Positions 35,221-44,860 of a stretch of 64,000 bases of DNA are shown here, piece by piece. Every line of letters starts with the position of its first letter. The stretch's first letter is position 1. The DNA is from Dichotomicrobium thermohalophilum (GTDB taxonomy: Bacteria; Pseudomonadota; Alphaproteobacteria; Rhizobiales; Rhodomicrobiaceae). A model generated the notes under the pieces. The model did no database searches, was not told the origin of the DNA, and saw nothing but the letters and a program-made list of their open reading frames with translations. Made by a program: the position numbers and the translations under genes. The stretch lies in the NCBI RefSeq assembly GCF_003550175.1, contig NZ_QXDF01000001.1, positions 1,884,501-1,948,500 of the forward strand. The letters run 5' to 3'.

Positions 35221-37806
35221 ATGCCTTTTAACCTGAGCGTTCAGCCGCCGCGGCGGCCCAAGCGACGCAAGAGCATCATGCTGCGTCTGTTCGGCTTCAT
35301 GTTCACCGCCGGGGTCATCGTCTTCCTGGCCGCCTCCGCCATCGCGGCATACATCCTCTGGCAGTTCTCCCAGGATCTGCCCGACTACGAGGCGCTCGCC
35401 AATTATGAGCCGAAAGTGATGACCCGGCTGCACGCCAATGACGGCCGGCTGATCGCCGAGTACGCGCGCGAGGAGCGGCTCTATGTGCCAGTCGAGACCG
35501 TCCCGGATGTGGCCATCCACGCCTTTCTCTCGGCCGAGGACAAGAATTTCTTCGAGCATGGCGGCATCGACATCCCGGCGATCATGCGTGCGGTCGTCAC
35601 GAACATCCGGAACTACATGAACAACCGCCGCCTCGTCGGCGCTTCGACGATCACGCAGCAGGTCGCCAAGAACTTCCTGCTCAGCAACGAGCGCAGCCTG
35701 GAGCGGAAGATCAAGGAGGCGATGCTCGCCATCCGTATGGAGCGCGCCTTCGACAAGGGCAAGATCCTCGAACTCTACCTCAACGAGATCTATTTCGGCA
35801 TGGGCTCCTACGGCATCGCTGCCGCCTCTCTCAACTATTTCGGCAAGGAGTTGCACGAGCTTCAGGTTCACGAGGCGGCCTATCTCGCCGCCTTGCCGAA
35901 AGCGCCGAACAACTATCACCCGTTTCGTGACACGGAGCGCGCGATCGCGCGGCGTAACTGGGTGATCGACCAGATGCGCGAGAACGGCTACATCAGCGCC
36001 GAGCAGGCCGAGGCGGCGAAGGCACGCGGGTTGGAGGTGAACCCAAGGCCATTCCGCGGAAACGTCTTCGCCGGCGAGTATTTCGCCGAAGAGGTGCGGC
36101 GCACGCTGGTGGCGCGCTACGGCGAGGAAGGCCTGTACGGCGGCGGCCTGTCGGTGCGCACCACCCTCGACCCGGAACTGCAGGTCCTGGCGCGCAAGGC
36201 CCTGCGCGAGGGGCTCGTCGCCTATGATCGCCGGCACGGTTATCGCGGACCTGTCGACACCATGGACCCATCCGGCGACTGGGGCAGGAAGCTGGCCGAG
36301 AAGGATGTGCTCGGCGATATCGAGCCCTGGCGGATGGCCGTCGTGCTTGAGGTCACGGACGACCAGGCCGTGGCAGGCCTGCGCCCACGCCGTACCAAGA
36401 CGGGCGAACTGGAAGAAAAGCGCCGCACGGTGACCGTCCCGTTCTCGGAGATCGAATGGGCGCGTGAGCAGGTCATGAGGAACCAGGTCCCCACGCGCGG
36501 GCCAAAGGTCAGCTCGGCCAAGGACGTCCTGAGCGTTGGCGATGTTGTTTACCTGGCGCCCCCAAGAGTTACTGGGGAAAGTGCAGACGCAGAGGAGAAC
36601 CTCGCCGAGGTCAAGGAAATCGCCGGCTTTCGCGTCCGCCCCGGGGCCGAGGATGGCTGGCGGCTGATGCAGGTGCCGGAGGTCGGCGGCGCGCTCACGG
36701 TCATGGACCCGCACACCGGGCGCGTGCTCGCCCATGTGGGCGGCTTCAGCTTTGACAAGAGCCAGTTCGACCGCGGCATCCAGGCGCTGCGTCAGCCCGG
36801 CTCGGCCTTCAAGCCGTTCGTCTATGCCGCCGCGCTCGACAATGGTTACACGCCCTCCAGCATCGTGCTGGATGCTCCCATTGCGATCGAGCAGCCGGGT
36901 GAACAGGGGCTGTGGCGACCGAAGAACTATGGCGACAAGTTTTATGGTCCGTCGACGCTACGGCTCGGCGTCGAGAAGTCGCGCAATCTCATGACCGTGC
37001 GGCTGGCGCAGGATGTCGGCATGCCGATCATTCGCGAATACGCGCGGCGTTTTGGCATCTATGACGACCTGATGCCGGTGCTGTCGATGGCGCTGGGCGC
37101 GGGCGAGACCAGCCTCATGCGCATGGTTGCCGGATACAGCATGCTTGTGAATGGCGGCAACAAGATCACGCCGACCATGATCGACCGCATCCAGAACCGC
37201 TATGGCGAGACGATCTGGCGTCATGACCAGCGCGACTGCATCGGCTGTCAGGCGGAAGCCTGGCTGGGACAGCAGGAGCCCGAACTGATTGACAACCGCG
37301 AGCGCGTGATCGACGCCATGACTGCTTATCAGATGGTCTCGATCCTTGAAGGCGTTGTGAAGCGCGGGACGGGGTACCGCGCCAAGAAGATCGGCAAGCC
37401 GGTGGCCGGTAAGACGGGCACGACCAACGACGAAAAGGACGCCTGGTTCATCGGCTTCACGCCCGACCTCGCGGCTGGCGTCTTCGTCGGCTTCGATACG
37501 CCCCGCCCGATGGGGCGCGGCGAGACAGGCGGTGGCGTCGCCTCGCCCATCTTCACCGACTTCATGCAGATGGCTCTGAAGGACAAGCCGGCAGTGCCGT
37601 TCCGCGCGCCGGAGGGCATCAAGCTGATCCGCGTGAACGCCAAGACGGGTCTGCGTGCGCAGCCGGACGACGAGAATGTCATCATGGAGGCGTTCAAGCC
37701 GGGCAACGAGCCGCCGGACCCCTTCTCCTATGTCGGCTATCCGAGTGCCTTCGCGCCGGGTGCCGAGGGCGAAGGTGCACGTCCTGAGGCTGGCGGGCTG
37801 TACTGA
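35221..37806 (+). CDS. mrcA: Penicillin-binding protein 1A (bifunctional)
   Basis: 861 aa. One N-terminal membrane helix (about residues 21-46) anchors a glycosyltransferase domain (AEDKNFFEHGGID, GASTITQQVAKNF) and a transpeptidase domain whose catalytic Ser is S528 in QPGSAFKPFVY. SxN is KSRN, and KTGTT contains K731. An OB-like insertion (about 340-470) matches the PBP1A family. It polymerises and cross-links murein in the periplasm. Gene order amiC-mrcA-prfB is conserved in the class. Confidence 0.96.
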   Translation: MPFNLSVQPPRRPKRRKSIMLRLFGFMFTAGVIVFLAASAIAAYILWQFSQDLPDYEALANYEPKVMTRLHANDGRLIAEYAREERLYVPVETVPDVAIHAFLSAEDKNFFEHGGIDIPAIMRAVVTNIRNYMNNRRLVGASTITQQVAKNFLLSNERSLERKIKEAMLAIRMERAFDKGKILELYLNEIYFGMGSYGIAAASLNYFGKELHELQVHEAAYLAALPKAPNNYHPFRDTERAIARRNWVIDQMRENGYISAEQAEAAKARGLEVNPRPFRGNVFAGEYFAEEVRRTLVARYGEEGLYGGGLSVRTTLDPELQVLARKALREGLVAYDRRHGYRGPVDTMDPSGDWGRKLAEKDVLGDIEPWRMAVVLEVTDDQAVAGLRPRRTKTGELEEKRRTVTVPFSEIEWAREQVMRNQVPTRGPKVSSAKDVLSVGDVVYLAPPRVTGESADAEENLAEVKEIAGFRVRPGAEDGWRLMQVPEVGGALTVMDPHTGRVLAHVGGFSFDKSQFDRGIQALRQPGSAFKPFVYAAALDNGYTPSSIVLDAPIAIEQPGEQGLWRPKNYGDKFYGPSTLRLGVEKSRNLMTVRLAQDVGMPIIREYARRFGIYDDLMPVLSMALGAGETSLMRMVAGYSMLVNGGNKITPTMIDRIQNRYGETIWRHDQRDCIGCQAEAWLGQQEPELIDNRERVIDAMTAYQMVSILEGVVKRGTGYRAKKIGKPVAGKTGTTNDEKDAWFIGFTPDLAAGVFVGFDTPRPMGRGETGGGVASPIFTDFMQMALKDKPAVPFRAPEGIKLIRVNAKTGLRAQPDDENVIMEAFKPGNEPPDPFSYVGYPSAFAPGAEGEGARPEAGGLY

Positions 37807-37888
37807 CAAACCCGGCAGCGCGCCCTACATTCAATGGCAAAGGCGGCACGCCCGCCGCTGGAACATTCACTGATTGCGGGAGGTTTGC

Positions 37889-39020
37889 ATGCGTGCGGAA
37901 GCGCAAGCCGTTGTCGACGATATCCGCGAGTCGCTCGCCCTGATACGGAGGCATCTTTGACTGGGATGCTGCCCAGGAACGCCTGAACGAGCTGAACGCG
38001 GAGGTCGAGAACCCCGAGTTGTGGAACGACGCCGAGCGCGCGCAGAAGATCATGCGCGAGCGCCAGACCCTTGAGTCCGCGCTCAACACTTACGCCTCAC
38101 TCGAACAGCGCCTCAGGGACAATATCGAACTGATAGAGATGGCCGAGGCCGAAGGCGAGGACGAGGTCATCTCCGATGCGCAAGCCGCGCTGGAAACCCT
38201 GCGCCAGGACGTGCAGAAGCAGGAGGTCGAGGCCCTGCTCTCCGGCGAGGCCGACGCCAATGACTGCTACGTCGAAATCCATTCCGGGGCCGGCGGCACG
38301 GAAAGCCAGGACTGGGCGCAGATGCTGATGCGCATGTACATGCGCTGGGCCGAAAGCCGCGGCTACAAGGTGGAAGTGGTCGAATATCAAGACGGCGAGG
38401 AAGCCGGCATCAAGTCCGCGACGCTGCAGGTCCAGGGTCACAACGCCTATGGCTGGTTGAAAACCGAGTCCGGCGTCCACCGGCTGGTCCGCATTTCACC
38501 GTTCGATTCGAATGCGCGCCGGCACACCAGCTTTGCATCGGTATGGACCTACCCCGTGATCGATGACAACATCGAGATCGAGGTCAACGAGAGCGACTGC
38601 CGTATCGACACCTATCGCGCCAGCGGCGCCGGAGGCCAGCACGTCAACACGACGGACAGCGCGGTGCGCATCACCCACCAGCCGACCGGCATTGTCGTCC
38701 AGTGCCAGAACGAACGCTCGCAGCACAAGAACCGCGCTGCCGCCTGGGCGATGTTGCGCTCGCGGCTCTACGAGATGGAGTTGCAAAAGCGGGAGGAAGC
38801 CGCCCATGCCGAATCCGCGTCGAAAACCGATATCGGCTGGGGGCACCAGATCCGCTCCTACGTGCTGCAACCCTATCAGCTCGTGAAGGATTTGCGCACG
38901 GGGCTGGAGAATACCAATCCGTCAGCGGTGCTGGATGGCGAGATCACACCTTTCATCGAGGCGGCGCTCGCACAGCGCGTGAAGGGCGGCGCGGAAGCCG
39001 AGACCGCGGAGGCGGAATAA
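37889..39020 (+). CDS. prfB: Peptide chain release factor 2 with programmed +1 frameshift
   Basis: 376 aa after frameshifting. The ATG at 37889 opens 23 codons ending CTT, then an in-frame TGA at 37958. The site CTT TGA C with GGAGG three bases upstream is the classical RF2 autoregulatory slip; reading resumes at GAC (37959) and continues to 39020. The tripeptide motif is SPF ([15 protein letters not shown]), and [16 protein letters not shown] holds the GGQ catalytic loop. RF2 terminates at UGA and UAA. Low RF2 lets ribosomes pause at the UGA and shift. Confidence 0.95.
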
Positions 39021-39029
39021 CGCGCTGCC

Positions 39030-39308
39030 CTAGCGTGCGGCAAGGCGACGGCGAAAATCGCCGATATGCGCGACGAGAGCTACCGTGAGGAAAAGCGCGA
39101 TCCACGGCCACCCTGCCCCCGTCAGAGCGGCGCGCAGCGCGAGCAGCAGGCAAGCGCCAGCGCCCAGATTCCAGGCGATGTCCGCGAGGGGAAACGAACG
39201 GCCCTGCGCGCGCCGATACGCCCACAGCCCCAGCGCTTCAAGCGCCATGAGCGCCAGCGCGATATCCACGACCCGCCCGGAGGCGAACAGCGCTTCGACC
39301 GCGCCCAT
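39030..39308 (-). CDS. Small membrane protein next to tspO
   Basis: 92 aa with three hydrophobic helices (about residues 12-30, 43-62, 66-82) and a basic C-terminus GDFRRRLAAR. I do not recognise a family. It starts 3 nt after the tspO stop, so it is the last gene of the minus arm of the photosynthesis cluster and lies convergent with prfB. Confidence 0.6.
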   Translation of the reverse strand: MGAVEALFASGRVVDIALALMALEALGLWAYRRAQGRSFPLADIAWNLGAGACLLLALRAALTGAGWPWIALFLTVALVAHIGDFRRRLAAR

Positions 39309-39311
39309 CGC

Positions 39312-39806
39312 TCAGAATGGCCCGTTCAGCTGGACGATCTGGTAGTTCACCACACCGGCGAACGCGACCCAGAGCAGATACGGTACGATCAGCGCGCCCG
39401 CGAGCTTCGAAAACCGGCCGAGGTAGACAAGCAACGCGAGCACCGACAACCATAGGAAGACCACCTCGATCAGCGCCCAGTCCGGCCGCTGCAGCCGGAA
39501 AAACAGCACCGTCCAGAGCACGTTCAGCGTGCCGTTCAGCGCGAACAGGCCGATGATCCATTCCCGACTCACGCCATCAGCCGCGCGCCACGCCGTCACG
39601 CCCGCCAGCGCGGCAAGCGCGAAGATGATCGTCCACGCGGGGCCGAAGGCCCAGTCAGGCGGCTGGAAGGAAGGCTTCTCAAGGCTCTGATACCACGGCC
39701 CGATGTCGGTCATTGTACTGCCGAGCACAGCCACGACCACGGCCGCCGCCCCCGCCGCCAGCACCTGCGTCCACAGCGCGGACATCCGCGTCGCACGATC
39801 CGTCAT
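39312..39806 (-). CDS. tspO: TspO/MBR family tryptophan-rich sensory protein
   Basis: 164 aa, five membrane helices. The signature YQSLEKPSFQPPDWAFGPAW and the helix-4 WTVLFF and W-rich stretch match TspO. In Rhodobacter it is an outer-membrane regulator that links porphyrin intermediates to photosynthesis gene expression. The ATG overlaps the bchP stop by 3 nt, so it is coupled to pigment genes. Confidence 0.93.
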   Translation of the reverse strand: MTDRATRMSALWTQVLAAGAAAVVVAVLGSTMTDIGPWYQSLEKPSFQPPDWAFGPAWTIIFALAALAGVTAWRAADGVSREWIIGLFALNGTLNVLWTVLFFRLQRPDWALIEVVFLWLSVLALLVYLGRFSKLAGALIVPYLLWVAFAGVVNYQIVQLNGPF

Positions 39807-40993
39807 GGATTCACGATCCGCAACAGGTGCGCCATGTCCTTGAAGAAGATGCGCACATGCGCAATCGGGTTCGCCCGCACCAGCTTCTTGTTCATGTAGG
39901 CCTGCCAGGTCAGGCGCTGCACGTCGCGATCCGCGCAGATGTTGACGAAGCGCTCCCGCCGTCCGTCATCGCGGTACCAGAAGTGCTGCATGATGCCGAG
40001 AATCCGAAACACCATGCCGTGCTCCTTCATGAAGCGTTTGCGCGCCTGGCGCAGGACCCTGGCATCGCCCGTGCGCACGAATACGCCGGCCGTCTCCGCC
40101 GCGCGGCGGCCGCAGGTCATGGCGTAGAAAATGCCCTCCCCTGACGCGGGTGCGACCACGCCCGCCGCATCGCCGACCAGCAACACGTCCTGGCCATTAT
40201 CCCACCGTTTCAGGGGCTGGAGCGGGATTGGCGCGCCTTCGCAGCGGATCGTTTCGACGCCTTCCAGCCCCGACTTCTGGCGCAGCGAAGCCGTGGCCCC
40301 GCGCAAGGAAAAGCCCTTCTGCGCGCTGCCCACGCCGACGCTTGTGCATTTGCCATGGGGGAAAATCCAGCCGTAGAAGTCCGGCGAAACCTCACCCTGG
40401 TAATAGACGTCGCAGCGGCTGCCATCGAAGTTCTCGCCGTTCGCGGGCGAGCGGACGATCTCGTGATAGGCAAAGACACACTTATTGTTTTCGCCGCCCG
40501 TAACTTCCTGCTTGGCGACCGCCGAGCGCGCACCGTCCGCGCCGATGACCAGCCGGGCGCGCACCGTCTCCCGCGCGTCGTTCAGCGCCCCCTTTGGCGC
40601 GAAATGCACCGTGGCGTAGCCGTCGCCCTCCCGCGTGATCTGCTTGAAGCTGCCAGTAAAGCGCGTGGCACCGTTGCGCGCGGCGCGGTCGCGCAGCCAC
40701 TCGTCGAACTCCTCGCGGTCAACCATGCCGACGAAGCCGCCGATGTCCATGTCCACCGCCTTCTTTGACGGCGCCACCATGCGCGCGGTCGTCGCACGCG
40801 CGACCATCAGATGCTCGGGAATGGCGAAATCGCGCAGCAGCTTGGGCGGGATCGCCCCGCCACACGGTTTGATGCGCCCGCCCCGGTCGATCAGAGCCAC
40901 GCTGTACCCATCACGGGCCAGATCATTGGCCGCCGTCGCGCCCGCCGGACCGCCACCAACCACAACAACGTCGAAAGTCTGACACTCTGACAT
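39803..40993 (-). CDS. bchP: Geranylgeranyl-bacteriochlorophyll reductase
   Basis: 396 aa flavoprotein. FDVVVVGGGPAGATAANDLAR is the FAD-binding fold (quoted to 20), KPCGGAIPPKLL follows, and LVGDAAGVVAPASGEGI is the second FAD motif. It reduces the geranylgeranyl tail of bacteriochlorophyll to phytyl. The ATG at 40993 has AAGG at good spacing; a GTG three codons upstream overlaps the previous gene's stop. It lies between the PucC-like gene and tspO. Confidence 0.95.
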   Translation of the reverse strand: MSECQTFDVVVVGGGPAGATAANDLARDGYSVALIDRGGRIKPCGGAIPPKLLRDFAIPEHLMVARATTARMVAPSKKAVDMDIGGFVGMVDREEFDEWLRDRAARNGATRFTGSFKQITREGDGYATVHFAPKGALNDARETVRARLVIGADGARSAVAKQEVTGGENNKCVFAYHEIVRSPANGENFDGSRCDVYYQGEVSPDFYGWIFPHGKCTSVGVGSAQKGFSLRGATASLRQKSGLEGVETIRCEGAPIPLQPLKRWDNGQDVLLVGDAAGVVAPASGEGIFYAMTCGRRAAETAGVFVRTGDARVLRQARKRFMKEHGMVFRILGIMQHFWYRDDGRRERFVNICADRDVQRLTWQAYMNKKLVRANPIAHVRIFFKDMAHLLRIVNP

Positions 40994-40998
40994 GGGTT

Positions 40999-42375
40999 TC
41001 ACCTTCCGCTTGCGTCTGCGAGGTAGCCTTCCCCTGCGGCGAAGGCATGCAGGGGCGGGCCGGAGGGTTCGCTGTCGCGGTTGCTCCGGGCCGCCCAGGC
41101 GACCCGCAGGGAGAGTACCGCGGCGATCAGGAAGAGGACGCCTTCAACCGTGAAGACCGTGGCGTACGCCGTGATGGAGGTGTCGAAGATGCTGCGCGCC
41201 AGATCGACAGCGGCCGTGCCAAGGAAGCCGCCCAGGCCGAAGGCGATCGCCTGCGCCGCGCCCCACAGGCCCATGCGCACGCCCTCGCGCTTTTCGCGCC
41301 CGGAACTGGCATGCGCCATCATCGCGCTGATCGCCGCAACGGCGAAGATGCCGTTGGCCAGGCCAAGCGCGAAGACGTTGCTCCACAGCGGCCAAGACGC
41401 GCCGACGAACGCGCCGACCGACAGGCCGATGAGCGCCGCGGCCGACGCGATGCAGCCGGCAACCGTCCACTGGCGCATGCTGGCAGCATCGCGGTGGCCA
41501 ATGAGCGTCGCGCCCACGCCGATGAGCAGCATCCCTACGAGCACGCCCGCGTGCTGGACGCCCGAAAGCTGGGTCGATTGCCCCGGCGTGAAGTCGAAGA
41601 CGAGGCCCGCGAACGGTTCCAGGATCAGGTCCTGCGCGCTGTAAGCCAGCATGGATACGAAGACGAAGACGGTGAAGCGCCGCGCGGTCGGTTCGCCCCA
41701 GACCTCCTTGAGGGCCTGCATGAAGGGCGGTTTCGATTCGGATTGTCCGGTTTCGGTTGGCTCTGACGCGGACGGTGCCCGCTCCACGCCCCAGACAGCG
41801 AGGATGGTGAGGAAGAAAGCCGTCGCGCACACGCCCGCCGCCACGGCGACCAGGCGCTCATGCGAATAGGGATCGAGGAAGCTGCCGGCGATCCCCGCCG
41901 TTACGACAAAACCGGCGATCATCATGATCCAGACCAGCGAGGCGGCCGCCGGCCGACGACCCGACGCGGTTCGCGTCGCCAGCAGGACGAGCAGCGAAGT
42001 ACCGGCCGCGCCGACGCCCACGCCGATCGCGGTGAAAGCGATGACGGAACAGACAATCCCGAGCGTCGGCGAGACAGCCATCAGCGCGGTCGATGCAGCG
42101 GCCCCCAATCCTCCGAGGGCGAGAATGGCCATCCCGCCAATGATCCAGGGCGTACGCCGCCCGCCAGCATCCGAACCGTAGCCCCAGCGCGGGCGCAGCA
42201 GCTGAATGGCGTAATGCAACGCGACGAGGGCGCCGGGCAGCATGGCCGCGAACTGAAGCTCCACCACCATGACGCGGTTGAGCGTTGATGTCGTCAGCAC
42301 CACGATCGCTCCGAGCGCGGTCTGCACGAGACCCAGCCGAACGATCTCGAACCAACTCAGCGGTTTCGCGGTCAT
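40999..42375 (-). CDS. PucC-family transporter (Orf428/Bch2 type)
   Basis: 458 aa with about 12 membrane helices, MFS fold of the PucC/LhaA family. FEIVRLGLVQTALGAIVVLTTSTLNRVMVVEL opens it as in bch2/orf428 of Rhodobacter (quoted in part). These proteins assist light-harvesting complex assembly, perhaps by pigment delivery. The ATG at 42375 overlaps the bchG stop by 4 nt. lhaA at 54876 is its paralogue. Confidence 0.9.
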   Translation of the reverse strand: MTAKPLSWFEIVRLGLVQTALGAIVVLTTSTLNRVMVVELQFAAMLPGALVALHYAIQLLRPRWGYGSDAGGRRTPWIIGGMAILALGGLGAAASTALMAVSPTLGIVCSVIAFTAIGVGVGAAGTSLLVLLATRTASGRRPAAASLVWIMMIAGFVVTAGIAGSFLDPYSHERLVAVAAGVCATAFFLTILAVWGVERAPSASEPTETGQSESKPPFMQALKEVWGEPTARRFTVFVFVSMLAYSAQDLILEPFAGLVFDFTPGQSTQLSGVQHAGVLVGMLLIGVGATLIGHRDAASMRQWTVAGCIASAAALIGLSVGAFVGASWPLWSNVFALGLANGIFAVAAISAMMAHASSGREKREGVRMGLWGAAQAIAFGLGGFLGTAAVDLARSIFDTSITAYATVFTVEGVLFLIAAVLSLRVAWAARSNRDSEPSGPPLHAFAAGEGYLADASGR

Positions 42376-43295
42376 GCTTGCTCCATCAGGACGGCGCCCA
42401 CGGCGAAGGCGCTGATCAACATGCCGAGTACGTAAAGCGTCGTTCCCGTCGCGTTGTACCACGGGGCATTCTTGCGCGGGTCGCGCAGCAGGCGGCGCAT
42501 CAGGAAGAACTGGACAATGAGTAGCGCGGTGACGCCTGCGGCGTGATAAGGCGTGCCCCAGGCGAACAGCAGGCCAATGACGACGACCTGCGGCAGAGCC
42601 ATGACCACGCAGGCGAGCTTTGCCGCGCGGTCTGCGCCAAGCTGGACGGGGAGCGAGCGCACGCCCATCTCGCGGTCGCCTTCTATAGCCTTGAAATCGT
42701 TCAGGGTCATGATCCCGTGCGCCCCGAAGCTGTAGAGCCCGGCAAGCATGACGATCTTCCAGTCCGGCAGCACCGCTGTCAGCACCGCCGCGCCGGTGAA
42801 CCAGGCAAGGCCTTCATAAGAAAGCGCCACGGCAGCGTTGCCCCACCAGCCGTTCTGCTTCAGACGAAGCGGCGGCATGCTGTAGGCCCAGGCGAGGCTC
42901 AAGCCGGCAACGGCGGCCGCGAATACCCAAGGGCCGAGCGCAGCGGCGACAGCAAGCGAAATCAACGTGCCGGCAATAGCGATGTACAGCCCCCACATGC
43001 CGGGGATGCGGCCCGACGGGATCGGTCGGTCCGGCTCGTTGATGGCGTCGACATGCCGGTCGAACCAGTCATTGACCGCCTGGCTGGTGCCACAGACAAG
43101 CGGCCCCGCAAGTACGACGCCAGCCGCAATCACCGGCAGGCTCGCCCAATCCGCAGCGCCGGACGAAACGACGCCACAGCCGAACGCCCACATCGGCGCG
43201 AACCATGTGATGGGCTTCAACAGCTCCAGAACCGCCGCAGGCGCGGGGCGCTGAGCCGGCCTTGGAGCCACCTTGCTGTTCACGGAACCGGACAT
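42372..43295 (-). CDS. bchG: Bacteriochlorophyll synthase
   Basis: 307 aa, UbiA-type prenyltransferase with about eight membrane helices. The prenyl-diphosphate site is NDWFDRHVDAINEPDRPIPSG (D76, D79 or D83 region) and a second Asp block is TLNDFKAIEGDREMG. It esterifies bacteriochlorophyllide with geranylgeranyl diphosphate. The start MSGSVNSK is taken; an ATG five codons upstream is possible. A 42-bp dyad lies just upstream and contains a possible promoter so close that the transcript could be almost leaderless. Confidence 0.95.
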   Translation of the reverse strand: MSGSVNSKVAPRPAQRPAPAAVLELLKPITWFAPMWAFGCGVVSSGAADWASLPVIAAGVVLAGPLVCGTSQAVNDWFDRHVDAINEPDRPIPSGRIPGMWGLYIAIAGTLISLAVAAALGPWVFAAAVAGLSLAWAYSMPPLRLKQNGWWGNAAVALSYEGLAWFTGAAVLTAVLPDWKIVMLAGLYSFGAHGIMTLNDFKAIEGDREMGVRSLPVQLGADRAAKLACVVMALPQVVVIGLLFAWGTPYHAAGVTALLIVQFFLMRRLLRDPRKNAPWYNATGTTLYVLGMLISAFAVGAVLMEQA

Positions 43296-43299
43296 ATCA

Positions 43300-43341
43300 G
43301 TAAAGTACACTTGACGCTGATGGGCGTCAATAAGACTTTAC
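43300..43341 (-). promoter_or_regulatory. 42-bp nested dyad between ppsR and bchG
   Basis: Outer arms GTAAAGT (43300-43306) and ACTTTAC (43335-43341) and inner arms TTGACGC (43311-43317) and GCGTCAA (43324-43330) share one centre. On the minus strand TGT-AAAGTCTTATTG-ACG is one base off the PpsR box TGT-N12-ACA. Also on the minus strand TTGACG and TACTTT, 17 nt apart, could be a bchG promoter. As RNA it would form a hairpin between the two cistrons. Confidence 0.5.
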
Positions 43342-43376
43342 ACATCCGTCAGCGGCGTGTCGCGCCAGCTTGACTC

Positions 43377-44858
43377 TCAGCCGTTATCCGGCACGGAGTC
43401 GCTGTCGAGCAGGCCGTAGCGATGGAGCTTGGCGTAGAGGCTCTGACGGCTCAGGCCGAGAAGTTCGGCGGCCGAGGCGCGATTGTCATTGGTCAGTTCA
43501 AGCGCCGCCTCGATACACAGCTTCTCGATCATGTCCGTGGACTCGCGTACCAGATCGCGCAGCGGCACGCGTCCCACCAGCTTGGTCAGCTTCTCCACGG
43601 AGCGGGCCATCGGATGTTCCGGCGCTTCCATTCCCGCCGGCCGGCCGCTGACGTTGCGGATGACAAAACCGAGACATGGCGTCTCGCCGCTCAGCACCGC
43701 AACAGCAGAAACTTCTACCTCCGTCGTGGAGCCGTACTGCCCGCGCACAATCGTCTCGAACAGCCGGATGGTGCCGTTCTCGATCAGGTTGTGAACCAGC
43801 GCATTGAACTCAACGCCCGGGCGTCCGAGCCAGCGATCCAGCGACTCGCCGCGGATCTGTTCCGGGACAGCCAGTTGCGCCAATTCAAGGAACGCCGTGT
43901 TGGCCGTAAGAATCTTGCCGTCCGTCGTGGTTACGACAAAGCCTTCCGGCGCGTTCTCTACGACGCTGAGCAGGTTGGTCGCCTCCTTGCCCAACGTGGC
44001 GGGGCCTTCCGCGCCTTCCGCCGGACTGAGACGCGCCAGGAACAGGGTCGCCCTATCCTGCCGGAAGACCGAGGCGCTGAGTGTGAACTCTGCACCGCTT
44101 TCGGCGCTGCGGACCTTGATGCTGTCCGCGTGTCCGGAGCTTCCCAGCGCAGCGAACAGCGACTGAATCTCCTTGCGGCTGCGGCTGTCGAACAGCTGCG
44201 GGAAGCCTGCTCCCACAATGCGGTCGATGTCACGTTCCAGCAGTCGCGCGGAGGCTGGATTGGCCTCTGTGACCTTAGCGTTGGCGGCGTTGATGATGAG
44301 CACGGGCTCGGAACTCATCTGGAACAGCAGGCGATAGCGCGTCTCCGTGTGGCGCAAGCGCGCGTATTCCTGCTCCATCGTCTGCTGTGCGTGGATCAGC
44401 CGCTGTTGCAAATTTGACATCATCCGCATGTCGCGGCCGATCGCAACGATATGCCCCTGATCCCCGAGAGGAATCGCTGCGTAGCGTATCGGGAAACTGC
44501 TGCCTTCCGGCGTGGGATGATTCACCTGACGCCAGCGGGGCTGCTCATCCTCAGCCGCTGCGGCCAGCATTTCTCGGATTTTCGGCTTGCTCTCCGTCGT
44601 GACGGTTTCCTGCCAGGGCTTGCCAACCCAGTTGTCCGGCGGCGCCACGGAGAGGTCTTCATCGCTGAGGGCAAGATCGCGCACGATGCCGTCGCTGTCG
44701 ATTATAATAGCTATGTCGGCAGCGGCAGCGATTACGTTCGCGGCGGCAGCCGCGTTCAGGTCCCCGATGGTCTCCTCAGGCGCTCTGAAGCGCATCACAC
44801 CATCGTGGACAGCAGTGCTTTTCGTCATAATGCCCTGCCCAACAGCTCCAATGCTCAT
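43377..44858 (-). CDS. ppsR: Photosynthesis gene repressor PpsR/CrtJ
   Basis: 493 aa. An N-terminal domain, two PAS domains (about residues 172-285 and 295-405) and a Fis-type helix-turn-helix (DNRASAAELLGLSRQSLYAKL, in part) match PpsR. It represses bch, crt and puc genes under oxygen at TGT-N12-ACA sites. The only Cys are C395 in the last PAS and C448 in the HTH. The start is uncertain (TTG 44864, ATG 44858, ATG 44828 with AGGG). It is coupled to aerR. Confidence 0.93.
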   Translation of the reverse strand: MSIGAVGQGIMTKSTAVHDGVMRFRAPEETIGDLNAAAAANVIAAAADIAIIIDSDGIVRDLALSDEDLSVAPPDNWVGKPWQETVTTESKPKIREMLAAAAEDEQPRWRQVNHPTPEGSSFPIRYAAIPLGDQGHIVAIGRDMRMMSNLQQRLIHAQQTMEQEYARLRHTETRYRLLFQMSSEPVLIINAANAKVTEANPASARLLERDIDRIVGAGFPQLFDSRSRKEIQSLFAALGSSGHADSIKVRSAESGAEFTLSASVFRQDRATLFLARLSPAEGAEGPATLGKEATNLLSVVENAPEGFVVTTTDGKILTANTAFLELAQLAVPEQIRGESLDRWLGRPGVEFNALVHNLIENGTIRLFETIVRGQYGSTTEVEVSAVAVLSGETPCLGFVIRNVSGRPAGMEAPEHPMARSVEKLTKLVGRVPLRDLVRESTDMIEKLCIEAALELTNDNRASAAELLGLSRQSLYAKLHRYGLLDSDSVPDNG

Positions 44859-44860
44859 TC

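Noticed and set aside
43277-43294. Exact TGT-N12-ACA inside the first codons of bchG
   Set aside because: It lies in coding sequence, lacks the usual inner symmetry, and may be chance; the dyad upstream is the better candidate.
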